Positions 8,260-14,183 of a stretch of DNA of 17,167 nt are shown here, piece by piece. Numbering within the stretch: the first letter of the stretch is position 1; each line of letters opens with the position of its first letter. Source of the DNA: Mucilaginibacter sp. UBA4741 (GTDB taxonomy: Bacteria; Bacteroidota; Bacteroidia; Sphingobacteriales; Sphingobacteriaceae); NCBI GenBank assembly GCA_002403905.1, contig DHIR01000211.1, positions 1 through 17,167 on the forward strand. The letters run 5' to 3'. Below the pieces are notes generated by a model. That model had not been told where the DNA came from. It did not search any database and saw nothing but the letters and a program-made list of their open reading frames with translations. The translations under genes and the position numbers were made by a program.

Positions 8260-8940
8260 CTAGTTCTGTTCTGTTTTAAAAATATAGCCCTTACCTATTA
8301 CGGTATGGATATATTTATCGGTAAAGCCTTTTTCTATTTTATTGCGCAGGTAATTAACGTATACGTCAACTACGTTGGTGCCTGTATCAAAATCAATTCC
8401 CCATACTTTTTCTGCAATGGTTTGGCGCGATAGCATTTTGTCGTTATTGCGCATTAGCAGCTCCAGTAAGGCACATTCTTTGGTTGTTAACGATATTTTG
8501 CGGCCCTCGCGCTCAACCTCGTTATTAGCGGTATTAAGGGTGATACTGCCCAACGTAATAATGGGTATTACGTCAGACGCGTTACGTCTTAGCAATGCCT
8601 CCACCCGCGCCTGCAGTTCTTTTAAATGGAACGGTTTTACCAGGTAATCATCGGCACCCATATTTAGTCCGTTTACTTTATCATCTACACTATCCAACGC
8701 AGTAAGCATTAGTATGGGGATGTTTTTATTTTTTTGGCGAATGTGGCGGCAAACTTCTATCCCCGATAAATAAGGCAGCATTATATCCAGTATAGCCAGG
8801 TCATAAGGTGTGCCAGCGAATTTTTTTACCGCACTTGCCCCATCGGTAATAATATCAACCGAGTGGTGGTTTTCTTCGAGCGCCTTTTTTACAAAAGAAG
8901 CTACCCGTTCTTCATCTTCAACTAAAAAAATTTGTGCCAT
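8260..8940 (-). CDS. OmpR/PhoB-family response regulator
   Basis: DNA-binding response regulator, 226 residues, the usual size. The receiver domain (1-115) has acidic pocket E8/D9, phospho-acceptor D52 in LAILDIMLP, T80 and K102 (LVKPF). The winged-helix output domain (about 130-222) contains LTTKECALLELLMRN, the loop VWGIDFDTGTNVVDVYVNYLRNKI, and the wing IHTVIGKGYIF. It is the first gene of the metal-resistance locus and abuts its kinase. It probably activates czcCBA through the direct repeat at 6876-6894, and may autoregulate through the dyad at 8977-8996. Closest functional analogues are CusR, CopR and CzcR. Confidence 0.93.
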   Translation of the reverse strand: MAQIFLVEDEERVASFVKKALEENHHSVDIITDGASAVKKFAGTPYDLAILDIMLPYLSGIEVCRHIRQKNKNIPILMLTALDSVDDKVNGLNMGADDYLVKPFHLKELQARVEALLRRNASDVIPIITLGSITLNTANNEVEREGRKISLTTKECALLELLMRNNDKMLSRQTIAEKVWGIDFDTGTNVVDVYVNYLRNKIEKGFTDKYIHTVIGKGYIFKTEQN

Positions 8941-8950
8941 ATTGTATTAA

Positions 8951-8996
8951 CAAATATAGAGGGTTATAAGCGTTTTGTTACACGTGAGGGTGTAAC
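8951..8996 (-). promoter_or_regulatory. Promoter and dyad upstream of the response-regulator gene
   Basis: On the minus strand a perfect -7 box TATATTTG (8958-8951) lies ten bases before the ATG. No TTG is seen about 19 bp upstream. Instead that place is occupied by a 7-6-7 inverted repeat, GTTACAC (8977-8983) and GTGTAAC (8990-8996). A second near-palindrome, AACTTTT-A-AAAAGTT, overlaps it at 8994-9008. A regulator-dependent or autoregulated promoter is the simplest reading. Confidence 0.45.
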
Positions 8997-9033
8997 TTTT
9001 AAAAAGTTGTCAAAGCTATCTCCTCAAAAATAT

Positions 9034-9102
9034 AAAACCCTCTTTCTCGCTTGCGAAAGAGAAGGTGGTCCAGCGCAGCGTAGACCGGGTGAGTAATCGC
9101 CG
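9034..9102 (+). repeat. Dispersed hairpin repeat, copy A
   Basis: This segment starts with AAAACCCTCTTTC and ends GGGTGAGTAATCGCCGC. It contains a stem CTCTTTC/GAAAGAG around a TCGCTTGC loop, and a second GGTC/GACC stem. Two diverged relatives lie between eboD and eboE (15368-15515). The start, the GGTGGTC centre and the GGGTGAG...CGCCGC end are shared by copies A and C, while loop bases differ and the stems stay paired. It belongs to a short intergenic repeat family. The copy ends just upstream of the fluoride riboswitch promoter. Confidence 0.65.
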
Positions 9103-9111
9103 CTATACAAG

Positions 9112-9141
9112 TTGATAATCTCAATTTTATCCCTAACTTTG
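9112..9141 (+). promoter_or_regulatory. Bacteroidota housekeeping promoter for the fluoride riboswitch transcript
   Basis: TTG at 9112-9114, a 19 bp spacer, and TAACTTTG at 9134-9141 match the Bacteroidota primary-sigma consensus (TTG, about 19-21 bp, TAnnTTTG) exactly. Transcription would begin at about 9147-9149, only a few bases before the first aptamer stem at 9154. Constitutive transcription with control left to the RNA is implied. Confidence 0.75.
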
Positions 9142-9150
9142 GCTTCAACA

Positions 9151-9207
9151 AAACGGAAATGGTGTCTTCCGACTTAACCGCCCTAAAAAAGCTGATGGCG
9201 CCTACAA
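9151..9207 (+). promoter_or_regulatory. Fluoride riboswitch (crcB motif) aptamer
   Basis: The sequence follows the known fluoride aptamer, for example that of Thermotoga petrophila, in order. P1 is CGGAA (9154-9158) with TTCCG (9167-9171). Its loop contains GGTGTC (9161-9166), which can form the pseudoknot with GGCGCC (9197-9202). The linker TTAACCGCCC (9174-9183) and the highly conserved GCTGATGGCGCCTAC (9191-9205) complete the core. The second stem (GC...GC around an A-rich loop) is short and mismatched compared with most examples. It lies between a perfect promoter and a CLC-F gene, a classical partner of this riboswitch class, which makes the call secure despite being made by eye. Confidence 0.92.
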
Positions 9208-9252
9208 AAACTAATTAACCCGTGGCATAGCCGCGCTTATTTTTTTGTAGGA
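9201..9252 (+). terminator. Riboswitch expression platform: terminator hairpin and RBS-masking helix
   Basis: A hairpin CGTGGC-ATA-GCCGCG (9221-9235) is followed by CTTATTTTTTTG, so it can act as an intrinsic terminator. Around it CCTACAAAAA (9201-9210) is perfectly complementary to TTTTTGTAGG (9242-9251). The latter contains the T-tract and most of the AGGA ribosome-binding site (9249-9252) placed 5 nt before the clcF ATG. The first two bases of CCTACAAAAA belong to the pseudoknot strand GGCGCC. Fluoride-bound aptamer and RBS-masking helix should therefore compete. The proposed logic is no fluoride = RBS masked and/or terminated, fluoride = expressed. Confidence 0.7.
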
Positions 9253-9257
9253 TAATC

Positions 9258-10640
9258 ATGAAAAAAAAAGCTTTTAACTCTACCCACTTTACCATTCTAA
9301 AACATCTTGTCCGCTGGACGCTGATCACCGTGCCTATTGCCGCGGCTATTGGTTGTGTGGTGGCGCTTTTTTTATGGCTGCTTAACCTGGCCATTGATTA
9401 TAGGTTTGCTCATCCCGAAATAATTTACTTTTTACCCATTGCGGGTATCGCTATTTACTTTGCCTATAAATTATGGGGCACAACGGCTATTAAAGGTAAT
9501 AACCTGATCATGGACGAGATCCATAATCCCGGTGGTGGTGTGCCAAAAAGCATGACCCCGCTTATTTTAATATCAACAGTGGTTACCCAATTGTTTGGCG
9601 GCTCGGTTGGCCGCGAGGGAACCGCGGTGCAAATTGGCGGCAGTATAGCGCAAATGTTTAGCAAATGGTTCAGGCTAAATGCCGATGATACGCGCGTTAT
9701 ACTTACAGCTGGTATTGCGGCGGGTTTCGGGGCGGTATTTGGTACGCCTTTAACGGGGGCAATTTTTGCAATGGAAGTGTTAACGATTGGTCGTATACAG
9801 TATACCGCTTTAGTGCCCTGCCTGGTAGCCGCCATAGTAGGCGATATAACGGTGTTGGCCTGGGGTGTACATCATGAAACTTATCATATAGCCATTGTGC
9901 CCATCGGGCATAATATATTATCTAATTACTTGCCGCTGGATATTTTGCTGCTGTCTAAAGTAATTGTGGCATCCATTATATTTGGATTAACCAGCTATTT
10001 GTTTGCCGAGGCGGTTCATGGCATTAAAACAGGGTTTAATAGTTTAATAGCTAAAAAATGGTTGATCCCTTTTATTGGCGGCCTAATAGTTATTGGGTTA
10101 ACCATAATTATAGGCAAGCCCGATTATTTAGGTTTAGGCGTTAAGCCCCCACATCCCGGTGCAATAACTATATCATCGGCCTTTAACGCAGGCGGTGCCG
10201 ATACCTGGAGCTGGCTATGGAAAACTATTTATACCACCATTACCCTTGGTACGGGCTTTAAAGGCGGCGAAGTAACACCGTTGTTCTATATTGGATCAAC
10301 TTTGGGTAATACATTATCAACCGTATTAAACGCGCCGGTAAGTTTGTTTGCCGCATTGGGTTTTATAGCCGTATTTGCCGGGGCCACCAATACGCCCCTG
10401 GCATGCACCATAATGGGTATAGAGCTTTTTGGTAGTGAGTATGCCTTGTTCTTTGCCGTAGCTTGTTTTACGGCTTACTTTTTTAGCGGTAACTCTGGGA
10501 TATATAGTTCGCAACGCATTGCGGTGCCTAAGATTTTAGATGATGAACCGGCGCTGGAAACCATAGCAGAGGCTGAAAACAAAAGACAACGGTATATGCG
10601 CCGTAAATTGATCAAGTATAAGATCGACAGAAAGAAATAG
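9258..10640 (+). CDS. clcF: CLC-F fluoride/proton antiporter
   Basis: Polytopic inner-membrane CLC protein of 460 residues that expels toxic fluoride in exchange for protons. The three diagnostic CLC-F positions are visible. GNNLI (80-84) replaces the chloride-coordinating GSGIP. GREGT (118-122) carries the gating glutamate E120. GGEVT (336-340) replaces the GIFAP loop, equivalent to E318/V319/T320 of the characterised Enterobacter cloacae CLC-F. Spacing of N81 to E120 equals that of M79 to E118 there. The C-terminus is a short basic tail without CBS domains. The ATG is preceded by AGGA at 5 nt spacing, rare in this window. A fluoride riboswitch controls it, agreeing independently with the protein motifs. 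Automatic annotation would probably call it a chloride channel. Confidence 0.93.
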   Translation: MKKKAFNSTHFTILKHLVRWTLITVPIAAAIGCVVALFLWLLNLAIDYRFAHPEIIYFLPIAGIAIYFAYKLWGTTAIKGNNLIMDEIHNPGGGVPKSMTPLILISTVVTQLFGGSVGREGTAVQIGGSIAQMFSKWFRLNADDTRVILTAGIAAGFGAVFGTPLTGAIFAMEVLTIGRIQYTALVPCLVAAIVGDITVLAWGVHHETYHIAIVPIGHNILSNYLPLDILLLSKVIVASIIFGLTSYLFAEAVHGIKTGFNSLIAKKWLIPFIGGLIVIGLTIIIGKPDYLGLGVKPPHPGAITISSAFNAGGADTWSWLWKTIYTTITLGTGFKGGEVTPLFYIGSTLGNTLSTVLNAPVSLFAALGFIAVFAGATNTPLACTIMGIELFGSEYALFFAVACFTAYFFSGNSGIYSSQRIAVPKILDDEPALETIAEAENKRQRYMRRKLIKYKIDRKK

Positions 10641-10654
10641 AAGTGTATCAGCGG

Positions 10655-10697
10655 TGTACCATGGTACAGTAAGTGGTAGACTCATCCGGGGGTACCC
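10655..10697. repeat. Palindromes downstream of clcF
   Basis: A perfect 14 bp palindrome TGTACCATGGTACA lies at 10655-10668, and GGGTACCC at 10690-10697 sits inside an imperfect larger hairpin (CTC...CGGG / CCCG...GAG). No T-run follows on the plus strand, so a standard terminator is not evident. The remainder of the 10641-10869 gap has only partial -7 boxes (CATATTTG, TAATTTTA) and no clear promoter for the following gene cluster. Confidence 0.4.
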
Positions 10698-10869
10698 GAG
10701 GAGCAAAAACCTTTTACCTTTCAACTTTCGCCTTTATAGGTAATTGTTTTTTTACAGAATACTGGCATTAAATTAACACAATTACATATTTGTGCCGTAA
10801 TTTTACAAATCGTGATATTGGTCATATATCATCATTAAACCTGATAGTATCTTTAAAAAATTATTAGCC

Positions 10870-11244
10870 ATGATCTTTATAATTGTTAATGTTATTTTTT
10901 GCCTGTCGTTTTTGGTATTTGCTTACCTTAATTTAAACGACATAGACTGGTACTTATGGGTGCCCATATATGTGGCTGTAGCAGCTTGCTGCGGCCTGGC
11001 TTGTTTTGGCATGTATTACCCCAATCTATATGTAGGGTTGACAACCTTTTACCTGATCTATGCCATTAAACTTTTCTTCGACAAAGATGGCGTGAAAGAT
11101 TGGATAGTAAAATATAACAAACCCAGCCTGGTTGAAACCATGCAGGCCGAAAAGCCTTTCATTGAAAACACCCGCGAGTTTTTTGGTTTATTGATTATTT
11201 CCGCAGCGCTGATAATAGATTATGTTGTTGTGATACATGTGTAA
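10870..11244 (+). CDS. Small TMEM220-like integral membrane protein
   Basis: A 124-residue protein of four likely membrane helices: about 2-20, 26-46, 48-70 and 104-122. It resembles the TMEM220 helix family, whose biochemical function is unknown. A polar, charged stretch (DKDGVKDWIVKYNKPSLVE) separates the last helix. The stop codon is 7 nt before the likely ATG of eboA, or overlaps an upstream ATG of it by 8 nt, so it is almost certainly co-transcribed and possibly translationally coupled with the ebo genes. Family assignment is from the hydrophobic pattern and aromatic signatures such as FGMYYPNLYVGLTTFYLIYA. A role in ebo-linked transport is inference. Confidence 0.75.
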   Translation: MIFIIVNVIFCLSFLVFAYLNLNDIDWYLWVPIYVAVAACCGLACFGMYYPNLYVGLTTFYLIYAIKLFFDKDGVKDWIVKYNKPSLVETMQAEKPFIENTREFFGLLIISAALIIDYVVVIHV

Positions 11245-11251
11245 CTACAAA

Positions 11252-12082
11252 ATGGAAAAAATTAAAGGGATAATAAAAGAGATCATTAAGGCAAATGCAG
11301 CGCCTGATGTAGTTGGCTGGCTGGAAGAGGAACGCGCGTTAAATACTTCGTTTGTATTGCTGCCGCGAAAAACGGGCAAGGCAATAATTAATATCAGCAA
11401 AGAGCAAGCGGAGCAATTAAATAGCATCATTCCCGGTTTCTCTGTGGATGGGTGGAGCATTGACAGGCTTGGCCGTGCTTTTCTTTTATTGAATTTGGAT
11501 GCTGTGAATAAAGACGAATATTTCCGCAAAATTGAAAACCTGTTTTTAGCTGCCGAAATGGGAGAGTTGGTTGCCCTGTATTCGGCTTTACCGTTATTGG
11601 CCTATCCCGAAATCTGGGTTAAAAGATGTTCGGAGGGTGTACGGAGCAATATAGGTAATGTGATGGAAGCTGTTATGTACCATAACCCATATCCTGCTCA
11701 AAACCTTGACCAAAACGCGTGGAACCAAATGGTGCTTAGAGCTTTTTTCACAGGTAAGGACGTTGGGAAAATAATAGGGATAGATAGCCGTGCCAACAAA
11801 GAATTAGCTTACATAATAAGCGATTATATCCATGAACGCTGGGCGGCAAAACGCGAAGTAAATCCAAATTTGTGGAGATTAGTTGGTAAGTTTATTGACG
11901 AAAAACTTTTTGAAGATATAAAACGGCTATTTGAGGAGGGTAATTTGGTGGATAGAAAAGCCGGAGCATTGGCAATTTCGCAGTCAAATTACCAACCAGC
12001 CAAAGCGTTATTAACCAAATACCCCGAGCTGGTAACAGCTATTGAAAACAAGAACTTAAACTGGGATAGTTTATCCCGGTAA
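11252..12082 (+). CDS. eboA: EboA domain protein
   Basis: First gene of the ebo cluster; soluble, mainly helical, with no known catalytic motif and no signal peptide. Start ATG 11252 gives MEKIKGIIKEIIKANAAP (276 residues). An in-frame ATG at 11237 would add five residues and overlap the preceding gene by 8 nt; neither has a Shine-Dalgarno site. Recognisable family segments include AEMGELVALYSALPLLAYPE and AVMYHNPYPAQNLDQNAWNQ. A C-terminal helical repeat-like part includes the conserved stretch LVDRKAGALAISQS. EboA has no established biochemical activity. The assignment rests on these segments together with the unbroken A-B-C-D-E-F order that follows. Confidence 0.88.
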   Translation: MEKIKGIIKEIIKANAAPDVVGWLEEERALNTSFVLLPRKTGKAIINISKEQAEQLNSIIPGFSVDGWSIDRLGRAFLLLNLDAVNKDEYFRKIENLFLAAEMGELVALYSALPLLAYPEIWVKRCSEGVRSNIGNVMEAVMYHNPYPAQNLDQNAWNQMVLRAFFTGKDVGKIIGIDSRANKELAYIISDYIHERWAAKREVNPNLWRLVGKFIDEKLFEDIKRLFEEGNLVDRKAGALAISQSNYQPAKALLTKYPELVTAIENKNLNWDSLSR

Positions 12083-12098
12083 TAAAAACAAGAAAGAT

Positions 12099-13085
12099 AT
12101 GTGTTGCACCCATTCGTTTGAAGAAGTAAAGTCTGAACCTTTATCGCCGCCGGTTAGCCTGGATGGCATTAAGGGTATGAAGTTTTTTGATCCACATGTT
12201 CACATGACCTCGCGTACCACCGACGATTACCAGGCCATGGCCGATGCCGGTGTTGTAGCGTTGATCGAGCCTGCTTTTTGGCTGGGCCAGCCGCGCACGG
12301 GTATTGATAGCTACCGTGATTATTACAGCACTTTGATAGGTTGGGAACGGTTCCGCTCATCGCAATTTGGCATTAAGCATTATTGCACCATCGGCCTTAA
12401 CTCGCGCGAAGCTAATAACGAAGCATTGGCCGAGCAGGTAATGGAAATATTGCCGCTGTTTGTTTATAAAGAAGGTGTAGTAGGTATTGGCGAGATTGGT
12501 TTTGACGACCAAACCCCAGCCGAAGAAAAATATTATCGCTTGCAATTAGAATTGGCTAAAGAATCGGGCTTGCCGGTACAAATACATACCCCGCACCGCG
12601 ATAAAAAAGGCGGCACCAGGCGCAGTATGGATATCGCCATAGAGCATGGCCTCGACCCCTACAAAGTAATTGTAGATCATAATACGGAGGAAACAGTTAA
12701 AGAGGTATTGGACCGTGGCTTCTGGGCAGCATTTACCATTTACCCCTTTACCAAAATGGGTAATGAGCGTATGGTGGATATAGCCAGGCAATACGGCCCT
12801 GAGCGTATTATGGTTAACTCCGCTGCCGATTGGGGTATCAGTGACCCGCTGGCTGTACCTAAAACTGCCGCATTGATGAAAATTCGTGGTATTAGCGATA
12901 CGGATATTGAGTTGATCACCTATCGCAATGCTATCACGGCGTTCGCGCAAAGCGGGCAGATTGATGAGGCTGATTTTGCATCCGCAGGAAGCGCTATAGA
13001 TCAAAGCCAGAAATTTGAAGGTAATACCATTTTACGTGGCGGACAACAACCGCGTACTGATAAATCGTCAATAATAATAAGCTAA
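12099..13085 (+). CDS. eboB: TatD-like metal-dependent hydrolase EboB
   Basis: TIM-barrel metallohydrolase of the TatD/amidohydrolase superfamily, 328 residues. Metal-ligand positions are all present: H33 and H35 in FFDPHVHM, E132 in GEIG, H163 in IHTPH, H194 in VDHNTE and D244 in NSAADWG. The stretch SRTTDDYQAMADAGVVALIE is characteristic of EboB as opposed to DNase-type TatD. The substrate is unknown. The first 26 residues (MCCTHSFEEV...) precede the point where the barrel begins. An alternative ATG at 12177 (MKFFDPHVHM) with AAGGG just before it would remove them. The first ATG is 16 nt after eboA, and eboC begins one base after the stop, so the three genes are tightly coupled. Confidence 0.9.
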   Translation: MCCTHSFEEVKSEPLSPPVSLDGIKGMKFFDPHVHMTSRTTDDYQAMADAGVVALIEPAFWLGQPRTGIDSYRDYYSTLIGWERFRSSQFGIKHYCTIGLNSREANNEALAEQVMEILPLFVYKEGVVGIGEIGFDDQTPAEEKYYRLQLELAKESGLPVQIHTPHRDKKGGTRRSMDIAIEHGLDPYKVIVDHNTEETVKEVLDRGFWAAFTIYPFTKMGNERMVDIARQYGPERIMVNSAADWGISDPLAVPKTAALMKIRGISDTDIELITYRNAITAFAQSGQIDEADFASAGSAIDQSQKFEGNTILRGGQQPRTDKSSIIIS

Positions 13086-13086
13086 T

Positions 13087-13977
13087 ATGGCACATAAATT
13101 AACCGTTTATTTAAGGCTGATGCGCCCGGCCAACATCGTAACTTCGGTTGCCGATGTGCTGGCGGGAGTAGCTATATCCGGTTATTTTTATCACCTGATT
13201 TTTACAGCAAATAGTTTTTATTCCATTGCTTTGCTTTGCCTGTCGACCATTGGCTTATACGGCGGTGGTATTGTTTTTAACGATGTTTTTGATGCCGAGC
13301 TAGACAAAGCAGAGCGCCCCGAACGTGCCATCCCCAGTGGGTTGGTGAGTAAAAAAGAGGCATCCTATTTAGGTGCATTTTTATTGATCTGGGGTATTGG
13401 TTTTGCTTTCTCTTACAGTAACCACGCGGGCGCTATTGCAGTAGCGATAGCGTTTTTTGCTTTGTTATATAACAAGGTGAGCAAACATCACGCGTTTGTT
13501 GGTCCGCTAAATATGGGGCTGTGCCGTGGGTTAAACTTGTTGCTGGGGATAAGTATTGTGGTGCCGGCTATTAATGAGTTTTACTATTTGGCCGCCGTGC
13601 CTATTGCCTACATATTTTCTATCACCATGATAAGCCAGGGCGAGGTACATGGTGGCAATAAACGTAATTTATATATTGGTGGGGTATTGTATGCTTTGGT
13701 TATCTGCGCTATTCTTTACTTCGCTTTGCGCCAGGCGCAATGGTTAACCATTTTGTTTGTTTTGCCTTTTGTTTGGATGATATACCGCCCGTTGATCAAT
13801 GCTATAAAAAATCCCATTAGTAAAAATATTGGTATGGCTGTAAAAGCCGGGGTTATCTACCTGATATTGATGGATGCCGCATGGGCCGCTGCATTTGGCG
13901 CTATTGGGGTGGCTGTATTTATTGCCTGTTTGCTGCCCATATCTATGCGGTTTGCTAAGATGTTTGCGGTTACGTAA
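13087..13977 (+). CDS. eboC: UbiA-like membrane prenyltransferase EboC
   Basis: Integral membrane protein of the UbiA prenyltransferase superfamily, 296 residues with about eight to nine hydrophobic helices. The first Asp-rich motif is clear: ND at 65-66, D69 and D73 followed by RPERAIPSG. The second Asp-rich motif of canonical UbiA enzymes is not obvious. The corresponding loop reads ISQGEVHGGNKRN, with Glu and Gly instead of a DxxxD pattern. The protein may therefore bind a prenyl-phosphate without performing standard aromatic prenylation, or use a changed acceptor. It starts one base after eboB, indicating translational coupling. It is followed by a 206 bp gap with a palindromic repeat before eboD. 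Confidence 0.9.
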   Translation: MAHKLTVYLRLMRPANIVTSVADVLAGVAISGYFYHLIFTANSFYSIALLCLSTIGLYGGGIVFNDVFDAELDKAERPERAIPSGLVSKKEASYLGAFLLIWGIGFAFSYSNHAGAIAVAIAFFALLYNKVSKHHAFVGPLNMGLCRGLNLLLGISIVVPAINEFYYLAAVPIAYIFSITMISQGEVHGGNKRNLYIGGVLYALVICAILYFALRQAQWLTILFVLPFVWMIYRPLINAIKNPISKNIGMAVKAGVIYLILMDAAWAAAFGAIGVAVFIACLLPISMRFAKMFAVT

Positions 13978-13983
13978 TTTACC

Positions 13984-14070
13984 GTAGAGACGCAATACTT
14001 TGCGTCTCATACTTTGCGTTTCTAATGCCCCTTACCATCCTTCTAAAGACGCAAAGTATTGCGTCTCTAC
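13984..14070. repeat. 24-bp perfect inverted repeat with internal hairpins between eboC and eboD
   Basis: The left arm (13984-14007) begins GTAGAGACGCAATAC and the right arm (14047-14070) is its exact reverse complement over 24 bases. Each arm is itself a hairpin, AGACGCAA-TACT-TTGCGTCT on the left. The 39 bp between them hold a third partial copy (TACTTTGCGTTTCT, 14010-14023). GTAGAGACG-type palindromes are an abundant dispersed repeat in Bacteroidota and cyanobacteria. The rest of the gap (14071-14183) is AT-rich with only imperfect promoter boxes near 14132-14159. Confidence 0.85.
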
Positions 14071-14183
14071 ATACCACATAATTACCAATCCCTAATCCTA
14101 TTTTAATCCAAACTCAATATTTTCGTCAAATTTTGGATATATAGGCGATATTAATTTTATGTTTTAGATATTAGCTTTTTGAT

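Noticed and set aside
9258..10640. Annotation as voltage-gated chloride channel (ClcA/EriC)
   Set aside because: The GSGIP and GIFAP chloride motifs are replaced by GNNLI and GEVT, and a fluoride riboswitch precedes the gene.
12546..13004. 152-codon open frame antisense to eboB
   Set aside because: It lies entirely opposite the conserved metal-ligand region of eboB and shows no protein family features.
13984..14070. Regularly repeated GACGCAA-type units looked like a tiny CRISPR array
   Set aside because: The copies are inverted, not direct, have no uniform spacers and no cas genes are present; it is a palindromic repeat.
14132..14165. Possible promoter TTTG / TAATTTTA or TATGTTTT before eboD
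   Set aside because: The -7 boxes each have a mismatch and spacers of 16 or 22 bp do not fit the consensus; noted only as a possibility.
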